DNA from: Pseudonocardia kunmingensis
GTDB lineage: Bacteria; Actinomycetota; Actinomycetes; Mycobacteriales; Pseudonocardiaceae
Direction: 5' to 3'
Assembly (NCBI RefSeq): GCF_006716445.1
Contig: NZ_VFPA01000002.1
Location: forward strand, 620,001-684,000
Length of the DNA: 64,000 bases
Shown here piece by piece: positions 17,054 to 25,537 of the stretch. The first letter of the stretch is position 1. The number at the start of each line of letters is the position of its first letter. The notes beneath the pieces are model-generated. The model was not told where the DNA came from and made no database searches. It saw only the letters and a program-made list of their open reading frames with translations. Both the position numbers and the translations under genes were made by a program.

Positions 17054-17632
17054 CACGATGCTCAGTGCGAACTCCGTGTACTCGCGTGCCACCCGCTGCG
17101 GGGTGAGTGGGCCGTCGTCGTTGAACCAGCGCGCGATGCTGACGCACATCTCGCGGATGGCGAACGACCCGAGGGCGGGCGTCTCGATGGTGAACCGCCC
17201 GGTGTCGACACCCTCGGCGATGATGTCGCGCAGTGCGTGCTCGTGCTCCCGCCGACGTGCCTGCATCTGTGTTCGGTAGGGCTCATCGAGGCTGGAGGTG
17301 TCCCGGTTGACGACGATGGCCTCGCGGCGGTGCGTCGCGTGGCGCTGCGCATAGATCCGGGTGGCGTGGTACAGGCGATCGAGCGGGTCCGTACGACCGG
17401 CGGTGGCGGCGTGAAAGTCGTCGAGCACGCCGTCGACCGTGCGCTCGACGATGGTCAGCAGCAGCTCGTGCTTGGAGCGCATGTGGTTGTAGAGACTGGG
17501 GGTGCGGACACCCAGGGCCTCGGCGATCTGGCTGAGGGCCGTGCCGTGGTAGCCGCGTTGAGCGAAAAGCGTGAGCGCCGCGTCGAGGACCGCCTCGCTG
17601 GTGACGGTCTCGCGGGCCCCGATGCCTGTCAT
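17036..17632 (-). CDS. TetR-family regulator (tandem paralogue A)
   Basis: 198 aa. Helix-turn-helix GYHGTALSQIAEALGVRTPS followed by LYNHMRSKHELL (residues about 30-62); C-terminal domain with RREAIVVNRDTSSLDEPYRT and EMCVSIARWFNDDGPLTPQR. Start MTGIGARET chosen because the family domain begins right after it. It follows a second TetR gene by 28 bp; the two proteins match over their whole length. Its last codons lie inside the hairpin shared with the binding-protein gene. Likely controls the neighbouring ligase, transport or lipid-like degradation genes. Confidence 0.87.
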   Translation of the reverse strand: MTGIGARETVTSEAVLDAALTLFAQRGYHGTALSQIAEALGVRTPSLYNHMRSKHELLLTIVERTVDGVLDDFHAATAGRTDPLDRLYHATRIYAQRHATHRREAIVVNRDTSSLDEPYRTQMQARRREHEHALRDIIAEGVDTGRFTIETPALGSFAIREMCVSIARWFNDDGPLTPQRVAREYTEFALSIVGVGQA

Positions 17633-17660
17633 GCGGCGTCCCGCCGCCCCTGACGGCCGC

Positions 17661-18275
17661 TCACGGGCGGTGCCGGACGATGCGAAGGGCGAACTCGGCG
17701 AACTCGTCGGCGACCTGCTCGGCGGTCCGGGCGCCGTCCTCGCGGAACCAGCGCGCAATGCTCACGCTCATCTCGAGGATCGCGAACGACGCCAGCGCCG
17801 GGTCTCCGACGCTGAACACGCCACGTCGCGTGCCATCGGCGATGATGGCGCGGATCGCCTGCTCATGCTCCCGCCGCCGCTCTCGGATTCGGCTGAGCTC
17901 CGGCTCGGGGAGGCTCGTGGCGTCGCGGTTCACGACCAGCGCCTCCCGCCGGTGCGTGGCATGGCGCAGCGCGTACACCCGGGTGGCGCGCCGCAGGCGC
18001 TCGGCCGGGTCCGGGACGTCCCGCACCGCGGCGTGGAAGTCGGCGAGGACGTCGTCCAGCGTGCGGCTCACGATCGTCTCGAGGAGCGCCTGCTTGGATC
18101 GCATGTGGTTGTAGAGACTGGGTGTCCGGATGCCCAGCGCTTCCGCGATCTGGCTCAACGCCGTGCCGTGGTAGCCGCGGGTGGCGAACAGGGTCAGGGC
18201 CGCGTCCAGCACCGCGGCGCTGCTGACGACGGCCCGGGTCGCCGGTGCCGCGGAGCCGGCATCCGCCAGGGGCAT
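17661..18275 (-). CDS. TetR-family regulator (tandem paralogue B)
   Basis: 204 aa, helix-turn-helix GYHGTALSQIAEALGIRTPS and LYNHMRSKQALL, nearly identical there to paralogue A, hence very likely the same or an overlapping operator. The C-terminal domain is more divergent. Start at 18275 (MPLADAG) has AAGGTGG upstream; a longer frame to 18356 lacks support. The promoter region to its right holds a CGCTAAC...GTTAGCG repeat that it probably binds. Divergent from the symporter/ligase/CoxG genes. Confidence 0.87.
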   Translation of the reverse strand: MPLADAGSAAPATRAVVSSAAVLDAALTLFATRGYHGTALSQIAEALGIRTPSLYNHMRSKQALLETIVSRTLDDVLADFHAAVRDVPDPAERLRRATRVYALRHATHRREALVVNRDATSLPEPELSRIRERRREHEQAIRAIIADGTRRGVFSVGDPALASFAILEMSVSIARWFREDGARTAEQVADEFAEFALRIVRHRP

Positions 18276-18374
18276 GCGGCCCACCTTAGCCACGCGGGCT
18301 CGCCCGCCCATGGGTGGCGGCAGCCGTGGTTCGGTCTCCTGCGACGTCCGCGGCACCAGGCTCCCTCGTCGATA

Positions 18375-18402
18375 CGCTAACTATTGCTCGTTCATGTTAG
18401 CG
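18375..18402. promoter_or_regulatory. Operator-like inverted repeat CGCTAAC-N14-GTTAGCG
   Basis: Perfect 7-bp arms 14 bp apart, 100 bp upstream of TetR paralogue B. The inner sequence TTGCTCG (complement CGAGCAA) resembles the core of the sites at 18561 and 22222. Likely autoregulatory operator of the TetR pair. Confidence 0.6.
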
Positions 18403-18560
18403 GCGTAGTCACCGCAGCCGCGGCGTCGGCGGCGCGACGCCAGAGCTCGGGTTGTGAGCCTCCCACCTCGGCGATCCAGGTGCCACTGCAGTCGAGATCG
18501 AGATGAACCGAGCCGCGTAGCCGTCTTGCAGGCTCCACGTGGAGGAGCTAGATTCGGCGT

Positions 18561-18580
18561 ATTAACGAGCGTTAGCTAGT
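18561..18580. promoter_or_regulatory. Operator-like site with TTAACGAGCGTTAG core
   Basis: ATTAACGAGCGTTAGCTAGT is an imperfect palindrome (TTAACG / CGTTAG around GAG... ) 30 bp before ATG 18611. The GAGCGTTAG half is shared with the site before CoxG (22222-22240). Suggests that the TetR pair controls both the symporter/ligase genes and the CoxG-Mo-hydroxylase genes. Confidence 0.55.
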
Positions 18581-18610
18581 CTCGTCCCTGCACGATGCCG
18601 GAGGATCTCG

Positions 18611-18979
18611 ATGACGAGCCACCAGGAAGACCCGCCGATGGCGGCTGAACCCGTGATCGACTGGCTCGCGGTCAGCCGCTCGAAGCCGTTCGCGGAGCTC
18701 GTCGCCCGCCGAGGCCGATTCGTCCGTACCGCCGCAGTCGTGCTGCTGGCCTGGTTCGCCGCGTTCCTGGCCGTGGTCGGGGCGGCTCCGGATCTGGCGG
18801 GATCGGTGGTCGGCGCCGGGATGACAGTCGGCTTCCTCCTCGGCCTGAGTCAGTTCGTACTGGCCTGGGCGCTGACCTGGAGGTACCTGCGCCTCTCCAC
18901 GAGCGTGTTCGCTGGTCTGGAGGAGCGCGCGCGAGCTGCGGCCGGGCTCCCGGCCGGCGCGGAGGCGGCGGCCTCGTGA
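18611..18979 (+). CDS. DUF485 membrane protein, symporter partner
   Basis: 122 aa with two transmembrane helices (about residues 38-57 and 68-90), flanked by SRSKPFAELVARRGRFVRTA and LVLAWALTWRYLRLSTSVF. This is the DUF485 layout found directly before ActP-type sodium:solute symporters. The next gene starts inside its last codons (GTGA at 18976-18979). It is thought to assist or modulate the symporter; exact role unknown. ATG 18611 with GGAGG upstream; an internal Met at residue 10 is a possible alternative start. Confidence 0.85.
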   Translation: MTSHQEDPPMAAEPVIDWLAVSRSKPFAELVARRGRFVRTAAVVLLAWFAAFLAVVGAAPDLAGSVVGAGMTVGFLLGLSQFVLAWALTWRYLRLSTSVFAGLEERARAAAGLPAGAEAAAS

Positions 18980-20535
18980 ACGCCACGCGACTGATCGCCT
19001 TCGCGCTCCTGGTCGGGGTCACGTTGATGATCACCGTCTGGGCGTCCCGGCGGACTCGCTCTGCGACGGAGTTCTTCGCCGCGGGCCGCAGCATCTCGGG
19101 GCCGCAGAACGGGCTGGCCATCGCGGGGGACCTGATGTCTGCCGCGACCTTCCTCGGTTTCACCGGCCTGATGTACCTGTCCGGATTCGACGGCTGGATC
19201 ATGCCGTCGGTCACCCTGGTCGCCTTCGTGCTGATCCTGCTGCTGTTCGCCGAGCGGATGCGCAACACCGGGCGGTTCACCGTGGCCGACGTCCTGTCGT
19301 TCCGGCTCCGGGAGCGCCCCGTCCGCGCGGCCACGGCTGCCTCGACGGTGCTGGTCGCGGTGATCTACCTGGTGGCGCAGCTCGTCGGTGCCGGGGTCCT
19401 CATCCGAGCCCTGACCGGCCTCGATTTCGCCCCCGCCGTCGTCGTGACGGGCCTGGCGATGCTCGCGTACGTGGTGTTCGGCGGCATGCTCGCCACGACC
19501 TGGGTTCAGATCATCAAGGCCGTCCTGCTCCTCGTCGCCGGCGTTGCCCTGAGCATCGGTGTGCTGATGCGAACCGGCTTCGACCTCGGCGTCCTGTTCA
19601 CCACCGCGGCGGCGAACCATCCGGCGGGCGACGCCTACCTCGCACCGGGCGGCTCGGGCCGGTCCTTCCTCGACACGGTCTCGGTCGCGCTCGCCTTCGC
19701 CATCGGCACAGCGGCGCTACCGCACATCCTGATCCGCTTCTTCACCGTCCCCGACGCGAAGCAGGCAAGGAGCTCGGCCGGCTGGGCCACGGCGCTGATC
19801 GGCGCGTTCTTCGTGATGACCGCCGTCATCGGCTTCGGGGCCCGGGCAGTGCTGCCGCCGGAAGCAGCCGAGGCCGTGGGGGCGAGCGGGAACCTTGCGG
19901 CGCCGTTGCTCGCCGAGTTCCTCGGTGGGGGCCCCGGAACGCTGGGTGGGGACGTGTTCATCGCGTTCGTCTCGGCCGTTGCGTTCGCCACCATCCTCGC
20001 GGTGGTCGCCGGGCTGGTGCTCTCAGCGTCCGGCGCGGTCGCACACGACCTGTGGGCGGGGGTCATCCGGCGGGGACGCGCGGCGGGCGACGGGACGACG
20101 GTGGCGCGCATCGCTGCCGCGGGGATCGGTGTCGTCGCCATCCTGATCACCCTCGGCGCGGGCCCGAACTTCAACGTCGCCTTCCTCGTCGGGCTCGCAC
20201 TGTCGGTTGCCGCGGGGGCGAACTTCCCCGCCCTCCTGCTGGCCTTGACCTGGCGGCGGTTCACCACGACCGGCGCCATCGTCGGCATCGGGGCCGGGCT
20301 GGTGACCTCTGTGGTGTTCATCGTGCTGGGCCCGTCGGTCTGGCCCGGCGGCGCCGCGGCAGCGCCTTACCCGGTCGAGTACCCGACCCTCGTCGCCTTG
20401 CCCGTCGGCTTCCTGGCCTGCTGGCTCGGCTCCGTGCTGTCCCGGGAACGGGGGGCCGCACGCTCGTTCGACGAGCTACAGGTTCGTTCCCAGACCGGTT
20501 TGGGGTCGGAGGAGACCCCGGTCGCGAGCCGCTGA
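18976..20535 (+). CDS. Sodium:solute symporter family (SSS), ActP/MctC-like carboxylate permease
   Basis: 519-aa integral membrane protein with about 13 hydrophobic segments. SATEFFAAGRSISGPQNGLA followed by AGDLMSAATFLGFTG is the family's signature near the N-terminus; VFGGMLATTWVQIIKAVLLL is the next conserved block. Acetate/monocarboxylate uptake proteins ActP and MctC are the closest type. Coupled to the DUF485 gene before it and followed by an acyl-CoA ligase, so it probably imports a carboxylic acid that the ligase activates. Confidence 0.9.
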   Translation: MNATRLIAFALLVGVTLMITVWASRRTRSATEFFAAGRSISGPQNGLAIAGDLMSAATFLGFTGLMYLSGFDGWIMPSVTLVAFVLILLLFAERMRNTGRFTVADVLSFRLRERPVRAATAASTVLVAVIYLVAQLVGAGVLIRALTGLDFAPAVVVTGLAMLAYVVFGGMLATTWVQIIKAVLLLVAGVALSIGVLMRTGFDLGVLFTTAAANHPAGDAYLAPGGSGRSFLDTVSVALAFAIGTAALPHILIRFFTVPDAKQARSSAGWATALIGAFFVMTAVIGFGARAVLPPEAAEAVGASGNLAAPLLAEFLGGGPGTLGGDVFIAFVSAVAFATILAVVAGLVLSASGAVAHDLWAGVIRRGRAAGDGTTVARIAAAGIGVVAILITLGAGPNFNVAFLVGLALSVAAGANFPALLLALTWRRFTTTGAIVGIGAGLVTSVVFIVLGPSVWPGGAAAAPYPVEYPTLVALPVGFLACWLGSVLSRERGAARSFDELQVRSQTGLGSEETPVASR

Positions 20536-20597
20536 GCAGTCCGGCCCCGAGACGTTCGAGATGCCCGGGCCGTTCGAGATGAAGGAGGAGGTGCGCG

Positions 20598-22175
20598 GTG
20601 CTGCGCACGGAGTACATCGCCACGGTGCCCGAGATCCTCGCGGGGCACGCCCGGGAGCGTCCCGACCGGATCGCGTTCGTCGACGACGAGCGGGCCGTGA
20701 CCTACGGGCAGCTCGCCGGCACCACCGCCCGGCTCGCCGGGCACCTGCAGGAGCTGGGGCTCGAACGCGGCGACCGCGTCCTGCTCTACCTGGACAACCG
20801 GGTGGAGGTCGCGGAGTCCTATCTGGCGGTCCCACGGGCCGGTGCCGTTGCGGTGTGCGCGAATCCGCAGGCGGCCCTCGCTGAGGTGGCCCACATCCTC
20901 GACGACAGCGGATCGAGGGTTGTCGTCACGGACGCGGCGCACCTGGAAGGCGTGCGCCGGCTGATGGAGACCCGAACGCGCGTGCTGGCCGTCGTCGTGG
21001 TCGGCGTCGTGGGTGGCCCCGCTGGCACGGTTCCCGAACTCGGTTACGCCGACCTGCTCGCGAGGCCCGCTGCCGACCCTCGGGACTGTCTCGGTCTCGA
21101 CGACACCGCCTGGATGCTCTACACGTCCGGAACGACCGGACGGCCGAAGGGCGTGTATCTCACGCAGCGCGGCTGCTTCTGGGTGGTCGCGTCGTGTTGG
21201 GCGCCGATCGCGGGCCTCGGTCCTGACGACGTGCTGCTCTCGGCACTGCCGCTCTTCCACTCCTACGCGCTGGTGCTGTGCGTGCTCGGGGTGGCGGCGG
21301 TCGGCGCGAGCGAACGGATCCTGCCCCGATTCTCCGTGAACGAGGTTCAGCACCGACTGGCGGCAGGCGGGCCGGAAGGCGTCGCGACCATCTTCCCCGG
21401 CGTGCCGACGATGTTCCACTACCTGCTCGACCGGACCAGCACGGGCGAGCTGTCTGCCCCCGCGCTGAGGTTGTGCATCTCGGCAGGCGCGATCCTGCCG
21501 GCCGCCGTCAACGAGAGCTTCGAGAAGGCCTTCGGGGTCCCGCTCCTCGATGGCTACGGCATCACCGAGACCTCGACCATGGTGACGATGAACTGGCCGG
21601 ACGGGACGCGGGTCATGGGTTCGTGCGGCCTGCCGCTGCCCGGGCTGAGTGTCCGGCTGGTGCACCCGTCCACGCTGCGGGACGTCCTGCCCGGCGAGGA
21701 GGGCGAGGTCTGGGTGCAGGGCCCCAACGTCACACCGGGGTACCACAACCTGCCAGAGGCATCGGCCGCGGTGCTCGTCGACGGGTGGTACCGCACCGGT
21801 GACCTCGCCCGTCGTGACGAGAACGGCTATCTCCGGATCAGCGGACGCACCAAGGAGCTGATCATCCGGGGTGGCGAGAACATCTACCCCGCCGAGGTCG
21901 AGGACGCGCTGCTGGCATCGGCGGCGGTGCGGGACGTCGCCGTGGTCGGAGTGCCGCACGAGCATCTCGGCGAGACACCGGTCGCGTTCGTGGTGGCGCA
22001 CCATGCCGGAGAGCTGGACCACGAGGCGGTGCTGGCCGAGGCGCGCGGTCGCCTGTCGTCGTTCAAGGTCCCGGATCGGCTCATCGAGGTCGAGCAGATC
22101 CCCCGCACGGGTTCGGGCAAGATCCTCCGCTTCCAGCTGCAGCAGCGCCTGATGACGGACCCGACTGGCGGGTGA
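20598..22175 (+). CDS. AMP-forming acyl-CoA synthetase/ligase
   Basis: 525 aa, ANL superfamily. The ATP-binding P-loop YTSGTTGRPKG is at 175-185, the A5 motif is DGYGITETST, the hinge is YRTGDLARRDENGYLRISGR and the C-terminal catalytic Lys lies in RTGSGKILR. GTG start has GAAGGAGGAG just upstream. It activates a carboxylate to its CoA ester; the following Mo-hydroxylase and dehydrogenase genes may act on that ester. Substrate class (short, fatty or aryl acid) cannot be told safely. Downstream is the TetR-type site at 22222 that separates it from CoxG. Confidence 0.9.
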   Translation: MLRTEYIATVPEILAGHARERPDRIAFVDDERAVTYGQLAGTTARLAGHLQELGLERGDRVLLYLDNRVEVAESYLAVPRAGAVAVCANPQAALAEVAHILDDSGSRVVVTDAAHLEGVRRLMETRTRVLAVVVVGVVGGPAGTVPELGYADLLARPAADPRDCLGLDDTAWMLYTSGTTGRPKGVYLTQRGCFWVVASCWAPIAGLGPDDVLLSALPLFHSYALVLCVLGVAAVGASERILPRFSVNEVQHRLAAGGPEGVATIFPGVPTMFHYLLDRTSTGELSAPALRLCISAGAILPAAVNESFEKAFGVPLLDGYGITETSTMVTMNWPDGTRVMGSCGLPLPGLSVRLVHPSTLRDVLPGEEGEVWVQGPNVTPGYHNLPEASAAVLVDGWYRTGDLARRDENGYLRISGRTKELIIRGGENIYPAEVEDALLASAAVRDVAVVGVPHEHLGETPVAFVVAHHAGELDHEAVLAEARGRLSSFKVPDRLIEVEQIPRTGSGKILRFQLQQRLMTDPTGG

Positions 22176-22221
22176 CGGCCCCCACGTGTGATGGCGGGGC
22201 ATCCTGGTCTTGTCTAGGGTT

Positions 22222-22240
22222 ACTAAAGAGCGTTAGTTAG
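22222..22240. promoter_or_regulatory. Operator-like site ACTAA-AGAGCG-TTAGT before CoxG
   Basis: Five-bp inverted arms around AGAGCG, 13-31 bp before ATG 22253. Shares AGCGTTAG with the site at 18561. Marks a separate promoter/operator for the CoxG-to-CoxS run of genes, likely bound by one of the tandem TetR proteins (17036-18275). Confidence 0.55.
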
Positions 22241-22252
22241 TGAGGAGCGGCA

Positions 22253-23005
22253 ATGGAGCTGAGCAACACGTTCAGCGTGTCCCAACCGATCGACCGCGCC
22301 TGGGCGGTCATCACCGATCTCGAGCGGGTGGCCCCCTGCTTGCCGGGGGCCGCGCTCATCGGCGTGGAGGGTGAGGATTTCCGCGGTGCCGTGAAGATCA
22401 AGGTCGGCCCGGTGACGGCGCAGTACGAGGGTGTCGCCCGGTTCGCCCAGCGCGACGACCAGGCCCATCGGGCCGTTCTCCGCGCCGAGGGGCGTGACGT
22501 GCGCGGGCAGGGCAATGCCGCCACCACGATCGACCTTCGGCTGCAGTCCCGGGGCGCCGGCACCGAGGTCCTCATCGACACCGAGCTCGAGCTGGCCGGT
22601 CGGGTCGCCCAGTTCGGGCGCGGGGTGATCGCCGACGTCAGTGGCAAGTTGATCGGCCAGTTCGCGCAGCGACTGGAGGCCGAGATGTCCCGCGAGCAGG
22701 CATCGGTGCCGCCTGCGACGAACGGAGTGGCCGTGGCGTCGCCTGCGCGGCCCGCGGTCGAGGACGTGGAGCCACTCGACCTGATGTCCGCGGGCGGTTC
22801 GGCGCTCGCGGCGGTGATGGTGAAGCAGGCGGCCCCCGTCGCCGGTGCGGTGCTGGGGCTGCTCCTCGGCTGGCTGCTCGGGCGCCGTAGCGGATCCGGC
22901 ACACGGGATGCGGCGGCTGCACCGCTCGTGGTGCATCTCGTGCTGCCCAGTCGTTCCCGGACCACCGCTCCCGGCATCGACGTCACGAGAGGAAGCAATG
23001 GCTGA
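22253..23005 (+). CDS. CoxG-like SRPBCC protein with C-terminal membrane anchor
   Basis: 250 aa. Residues 1-145 form the CoxG domain (MELSNTFSVSQPIDRAWAVI, VAPCLPGAALIG, VKIKVGPVTAQYEG). A linker leads to one hydrophobic helix (about 194-211, VAGAVLGLLLGWLLG). In CO dehydrogenase systems CoxG recruits the enzyme to the membrane for electron transfer, and CoxG-like proteins accompany many other molybdenum hydroxylases. Here it starts the run that ends with the CoxL/M/S-type subunits, so it probably docks that enzyme to the cytoplasmic membrane. Overlaps the next gene by 8 bp. Confidence 0.85.
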   Translation: MELSNTFSVSQPIDRAWAVITDLERVAPCLPGAALIGVEGEDFRGAVKIKVGPVTAQYEGVARFAQRDDQAHRAVLRAEGRDVRGQGNAATTIDLRLQSRGAGTEVLIDTELELAGRVAQFGRGVIADVSGKLIGQFAQRLEAEMSREQASVPPATNGVAVASPARPAVEDVEPLDLMSAGGSALAAVMVKQAAPVAGAVLGLLLGWLLGRRSGSGTRDAAAAPLVVHLVLPSRSRTTAPGIDVTRGSNG

Positions 23006-24413
23006 GCAGACCGTCCAGCGCGAGAAGGACCTGTACATCGACGGCCGCTGGGTTCCCGGCGGCGGCGCGGACCTGGAGGTGGAGAACCCGGCGACCGAGG
23101 AGGTCACCGGAGTGATCACCCAGGCGTCACCCGCCGACGTGGAGGCGGCCGTCGCCGCGGCCGGAGCGGCGTTCGCGGAGTGGTCGGCGACGCCCGTTGC
23201 CGAGCGGGCCGCGGCACTGCGGCGGGTGCGCGCCGTGATCGCGGAGCGGGCCGACGTGTTCGCCGACATCATCCACCGGGAGCAGGGCTCCCCGCCCAAG
23301 CTGGCTCGCGGACTGCATGTCGATACCCCGCTCGGCGTCATCGACGCCACGGTCGAGGCGCTGGAGCGGTTCCCGTTCAGCGGCCGGATCGGCAACTCGG
23401 AGATCCGGCGCGAGCCGGTCGGCGTGGTCGCGGCGATCACGCCGTGGAACCTGCCCCTGCACCAGGTGATCGTGAAGGTGGTCCCGGCGCTCGCCGCAGG
23501 CGCCACCGTGGTGCTGAAGCCCGCCGGACTCACCCCGTTGGCCGCGTTCGAACTCGCCAGGGCCTTCGACTCCGCAGGCCTGCCGGCCGGGGTGTTCAAC
23601 CTGGTACCCGGCAGCGGGCGGGTCGTGGGCGACCAGCTCACCCGACACGAGGGCGTCGACCAGGTGTCGTTCACGGGCTCGACCCCGGTCGGGAGGCGCA
23701 TCGCGGGCGTCGCGGCGGAGACGCTCACGCGCGTGACGCTGGAACTGGGCGGGAAGTCTGCAAGCGTGGTCCTCGCCGACACCTCCGACGAGCTGCTCGC
23801 CAAGGCGGTCAAGATCACCGTGGCGAACTGTTTCCTCAACGGCGGCCAGACCTGCACCGCGCTGTCCCGGCTGGTCGTGCCGAAGGGCCGGCTCGGGCAG
23901 GTCGAGGAGCTCGCGGCGGCGGCGGCCGCCAAGTACGAGCCGGGGAGCCGGCTCGGCCCGTTGATCTCGGCGGAGCAGCGCAAGGAGGTCGAGTCGTTCC
24001 TTGCGCCGGGCGCGGGTGGCCGGGACGCGGTTGCCGTCACCGGGCCCGTTGCGCTGCCCGACCGCGGCTACTTCGTGGCTCCGACGGTGGTCTCCCGAGT
24101 GGACCCCGACTCGCGGCTGGCCCAGGAGGAGGTGTTCGGGCCGGTGCTGTCGATCCTCACCGCCGACTCCGACGACGACGCGGTGGCGATCGCGAACAAC
24201 AGCATCTACGGCCTCGGCGGCGCCGTGTGGAGTACCGACGACGACGCCGCGCTGGCGGTCGCCGGCCGGCTGCGCACAGGGCAGGTCGACGTCAATGGCG
24301 CCGCCTTCAACCCCGCGGCCCCGTTCGGCGGGTACAAGCAGTCCGGCACCGGCAGGGAGATCGGCGAGTACGGCATCGCCGATGTGTGCGAGATCAAGGC
24401 GGTCCAGCGGTGA
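22998..24413 (+). CDS. NAD(P)-dependent aldehyde dehydrogenase
   Basis: 471 aa, ALDH superfamily. Catalytic Cys286 in NGGQTCTAL, the general-base Glu in LELGGKS, the cofactor-contact block VAAITPWNLPLHQ and FTGSTPVGRRI all present. A standard soluble aldehyde oxidiser with no N-terminal extension. ATG 22998 preceded by GAGAGGAAGC and overlapping CoxG; its own stop overlaps the alcohol dehydrogenase start (GTGA). With the next gene it could run alcohol to aldehyde to acid. Confidence 0.92.
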   Translation: MAEQTVQREKDLYIDGRWVPGGGADLEVENPATEEVTGVITQASPADVEAAVAAAGAAFAEWSATPVAERAAALRRVRAVIAERADVFADIIHREQGSPPKLARGLHVDTPLGVIDATVEALERFPFSGRIGNSEIRREPVGVVAAITPWNLPLHQVIVKVVPALAAGATVVLKPAGLTPLAAFELARAFDSAGLPAGVFNLVPGSGRVVGDQLTRHEGVDQVSFTGSTPVGRRIAGVAAETLTRVTLELGGKSASVVLADTSDELLAKAVKITVANCFLNGGQTCTALSRLVVPKGRLGQVEELAAAAAAKYEPGSRLGPLISAEQRKEVESFLAPGAGGRDAVAVTGPVALPDRGYFVAPTVVSRVDPDSRLAQEEVFGPVLSILTADSDDDAVAIANNSIYGLGGAVWSTDDDAALAVAGRLRTGQVDVNGAAFNPAAPFGGYKQSGTGREIGEYGIADVCEIKAVQR

Positions 24414-25537
24414 GCCAGGCGGAAACACGGGACTACCCGCACGCCGTGCGCGCCGCCGTGTTGCGCGAGGTCGGCGAGCCGATGGCCGTCGAGACCATCC
24501 GCCTCCGGGCCGTCGGCCCGGGCGACGTCCGGGTCCGGATCGATCAGACCGGCGTGTGCCATTCGGATCTGTCCCTCGCCAGGGGCGTGCTCGCCCAGCC
24601 GCTGCCCGCCGTCCTCGGCCACGAAGCCTGCGGAACGATCGCCGAGATCGGCGACGAGGTCACCGACCTGGCTGCCGGGCAGCGCGTCATCCTGCTGTGG
24701 ATCACACCTTGCGGGCACTGCTTCCACTGCACCCACGATGAACCGCACCTGTGTGCGACCGGCTCGACCCGCGCCCACGAGCCGTACGCCGTGACCGCGG
24801 CCGGAGAGCCGGTCTACCCCGGCCTCACCGTGGGGTCGTTCGCGGAACAGACCGTCGTGCCTCGCGGTGCGGTGGTCGCCGTCCCGGACGACATCGACAC
24901 CGCCGACGCGGCGCTCCTCGGTTGCGCCGTGACCACCGGCGTCGGCGCGGTCGTGGCCACCGCGAAGGTCACCTCCGGCTCGTCCGTACTGGTCATCGGG
25001 CTGGGTGGGGTCGGCCTGTCGGTTCTGCAGGGCGCCCGGCTCGCCGGGGCGTCGACGGTGATCGCGGTGGACCGCAACACCGACAAGGCGCACCAGGCCA
25101 AGGCCGCCGGCGCCACCCACTTCGTCGCGGCCGACGACGACACGAAGAAGGCGGTCCGCGCGCTCACCGAGAAGCGCGGCGCCGACTATGCGTTCGACTG
25201 CGTCGGCTCGTCGCGCACGATCCGGGACATGTGGTCGATGACCCGGCGCGGAGGCGCCGCCACCGTCGTCGGGATCGGCGGCAAGGACGACATGGTCTCG
25301 TTCAGCGCGCTGGAGCTGTTCCACTTCGCCCGCACCCTGCGCGGCTGCGTCGCCGGGTCGCTCGACGCCGTGGCCGACATGCCGCGGTTCTTCGACTGGG
25401 TCCGCTCCGGCGAGCTCGACCTGCGCGGCCTCGTCACCGGGCACGGCGCGCTCGCCGAGGTCAACCACGCCCTCGACGAGCTCGCCGCCGGCCGGGGCGT
25501 CCGCACGCTGCTCACCCCGGCCGAGGGAGCGCGATGA
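24410..25537 (+). CDS. Zinc-dependent medium-chain alcohol dehydrogenase
   Basis: 375 aa. Catalytic zinc site Cys50 (GVCHSD) and His71 (GHE), structural zinc Cys101/104/107/115 (CGHCFHC...LC), Rossmann motif GLGGVGLSV around 190. Long enough for the class III-like subgroup of bacterial NAD alcohol dehydrogenases (as with AdhD/MnoA-type enzymes). GTG start at 24410 overlaps the aldehyde dehydrogenase stop. Its end overlaps the MBL gene (ATGA). Alcohol substrate unknown; coupling to the ALDH supports a two-step oxidation. Confidence 0.92.
   Translation: MSQAETRDYPHAVRAAVLREVGEPMAVETIRLRAVGPGDVRVRIDQTGVCHSDLSLARGVLAQPLPAVLGHEACGTIAEIGDEVTDLAAGQRVILLWITPCGHCFHCTHDEPHLCATGSTRAHEPYAVTAAGEPVYPGLTVGSFAEQTVVPRGAVVAVPDDIDTADAALLGCAVTTGVGAVVATAKVTSGSSVLVIGLGGVGLSVLQGARLAGASTVIAVDRNTDKAHQAKAAGATHFVAADDDTKKAVRALTEKRGADYAFDCVGSSRTIRDMWSMTRRGGAATVVGIGGKDDMVSFSALELFHFARTLRGCVAGSLDAVADMPRFFDWVRSGELDLRGLVTGHGALAEVNHALDELAAGRGVRTLLTPAEGAR

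Larger units (their letters stand above)
18276..18610. other. 335-bp divergent regulatory region
   Basis: No gene. Separates the TetR pair (minus) from the DUF485-symporter unit (plus). Holds two TAAC/GTTAG operator-like sites (listed separately) and GGAGG before ATG 18611. The middle part, about 18410-18540, shows nothing I can interpret. Confidence 0.6.
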
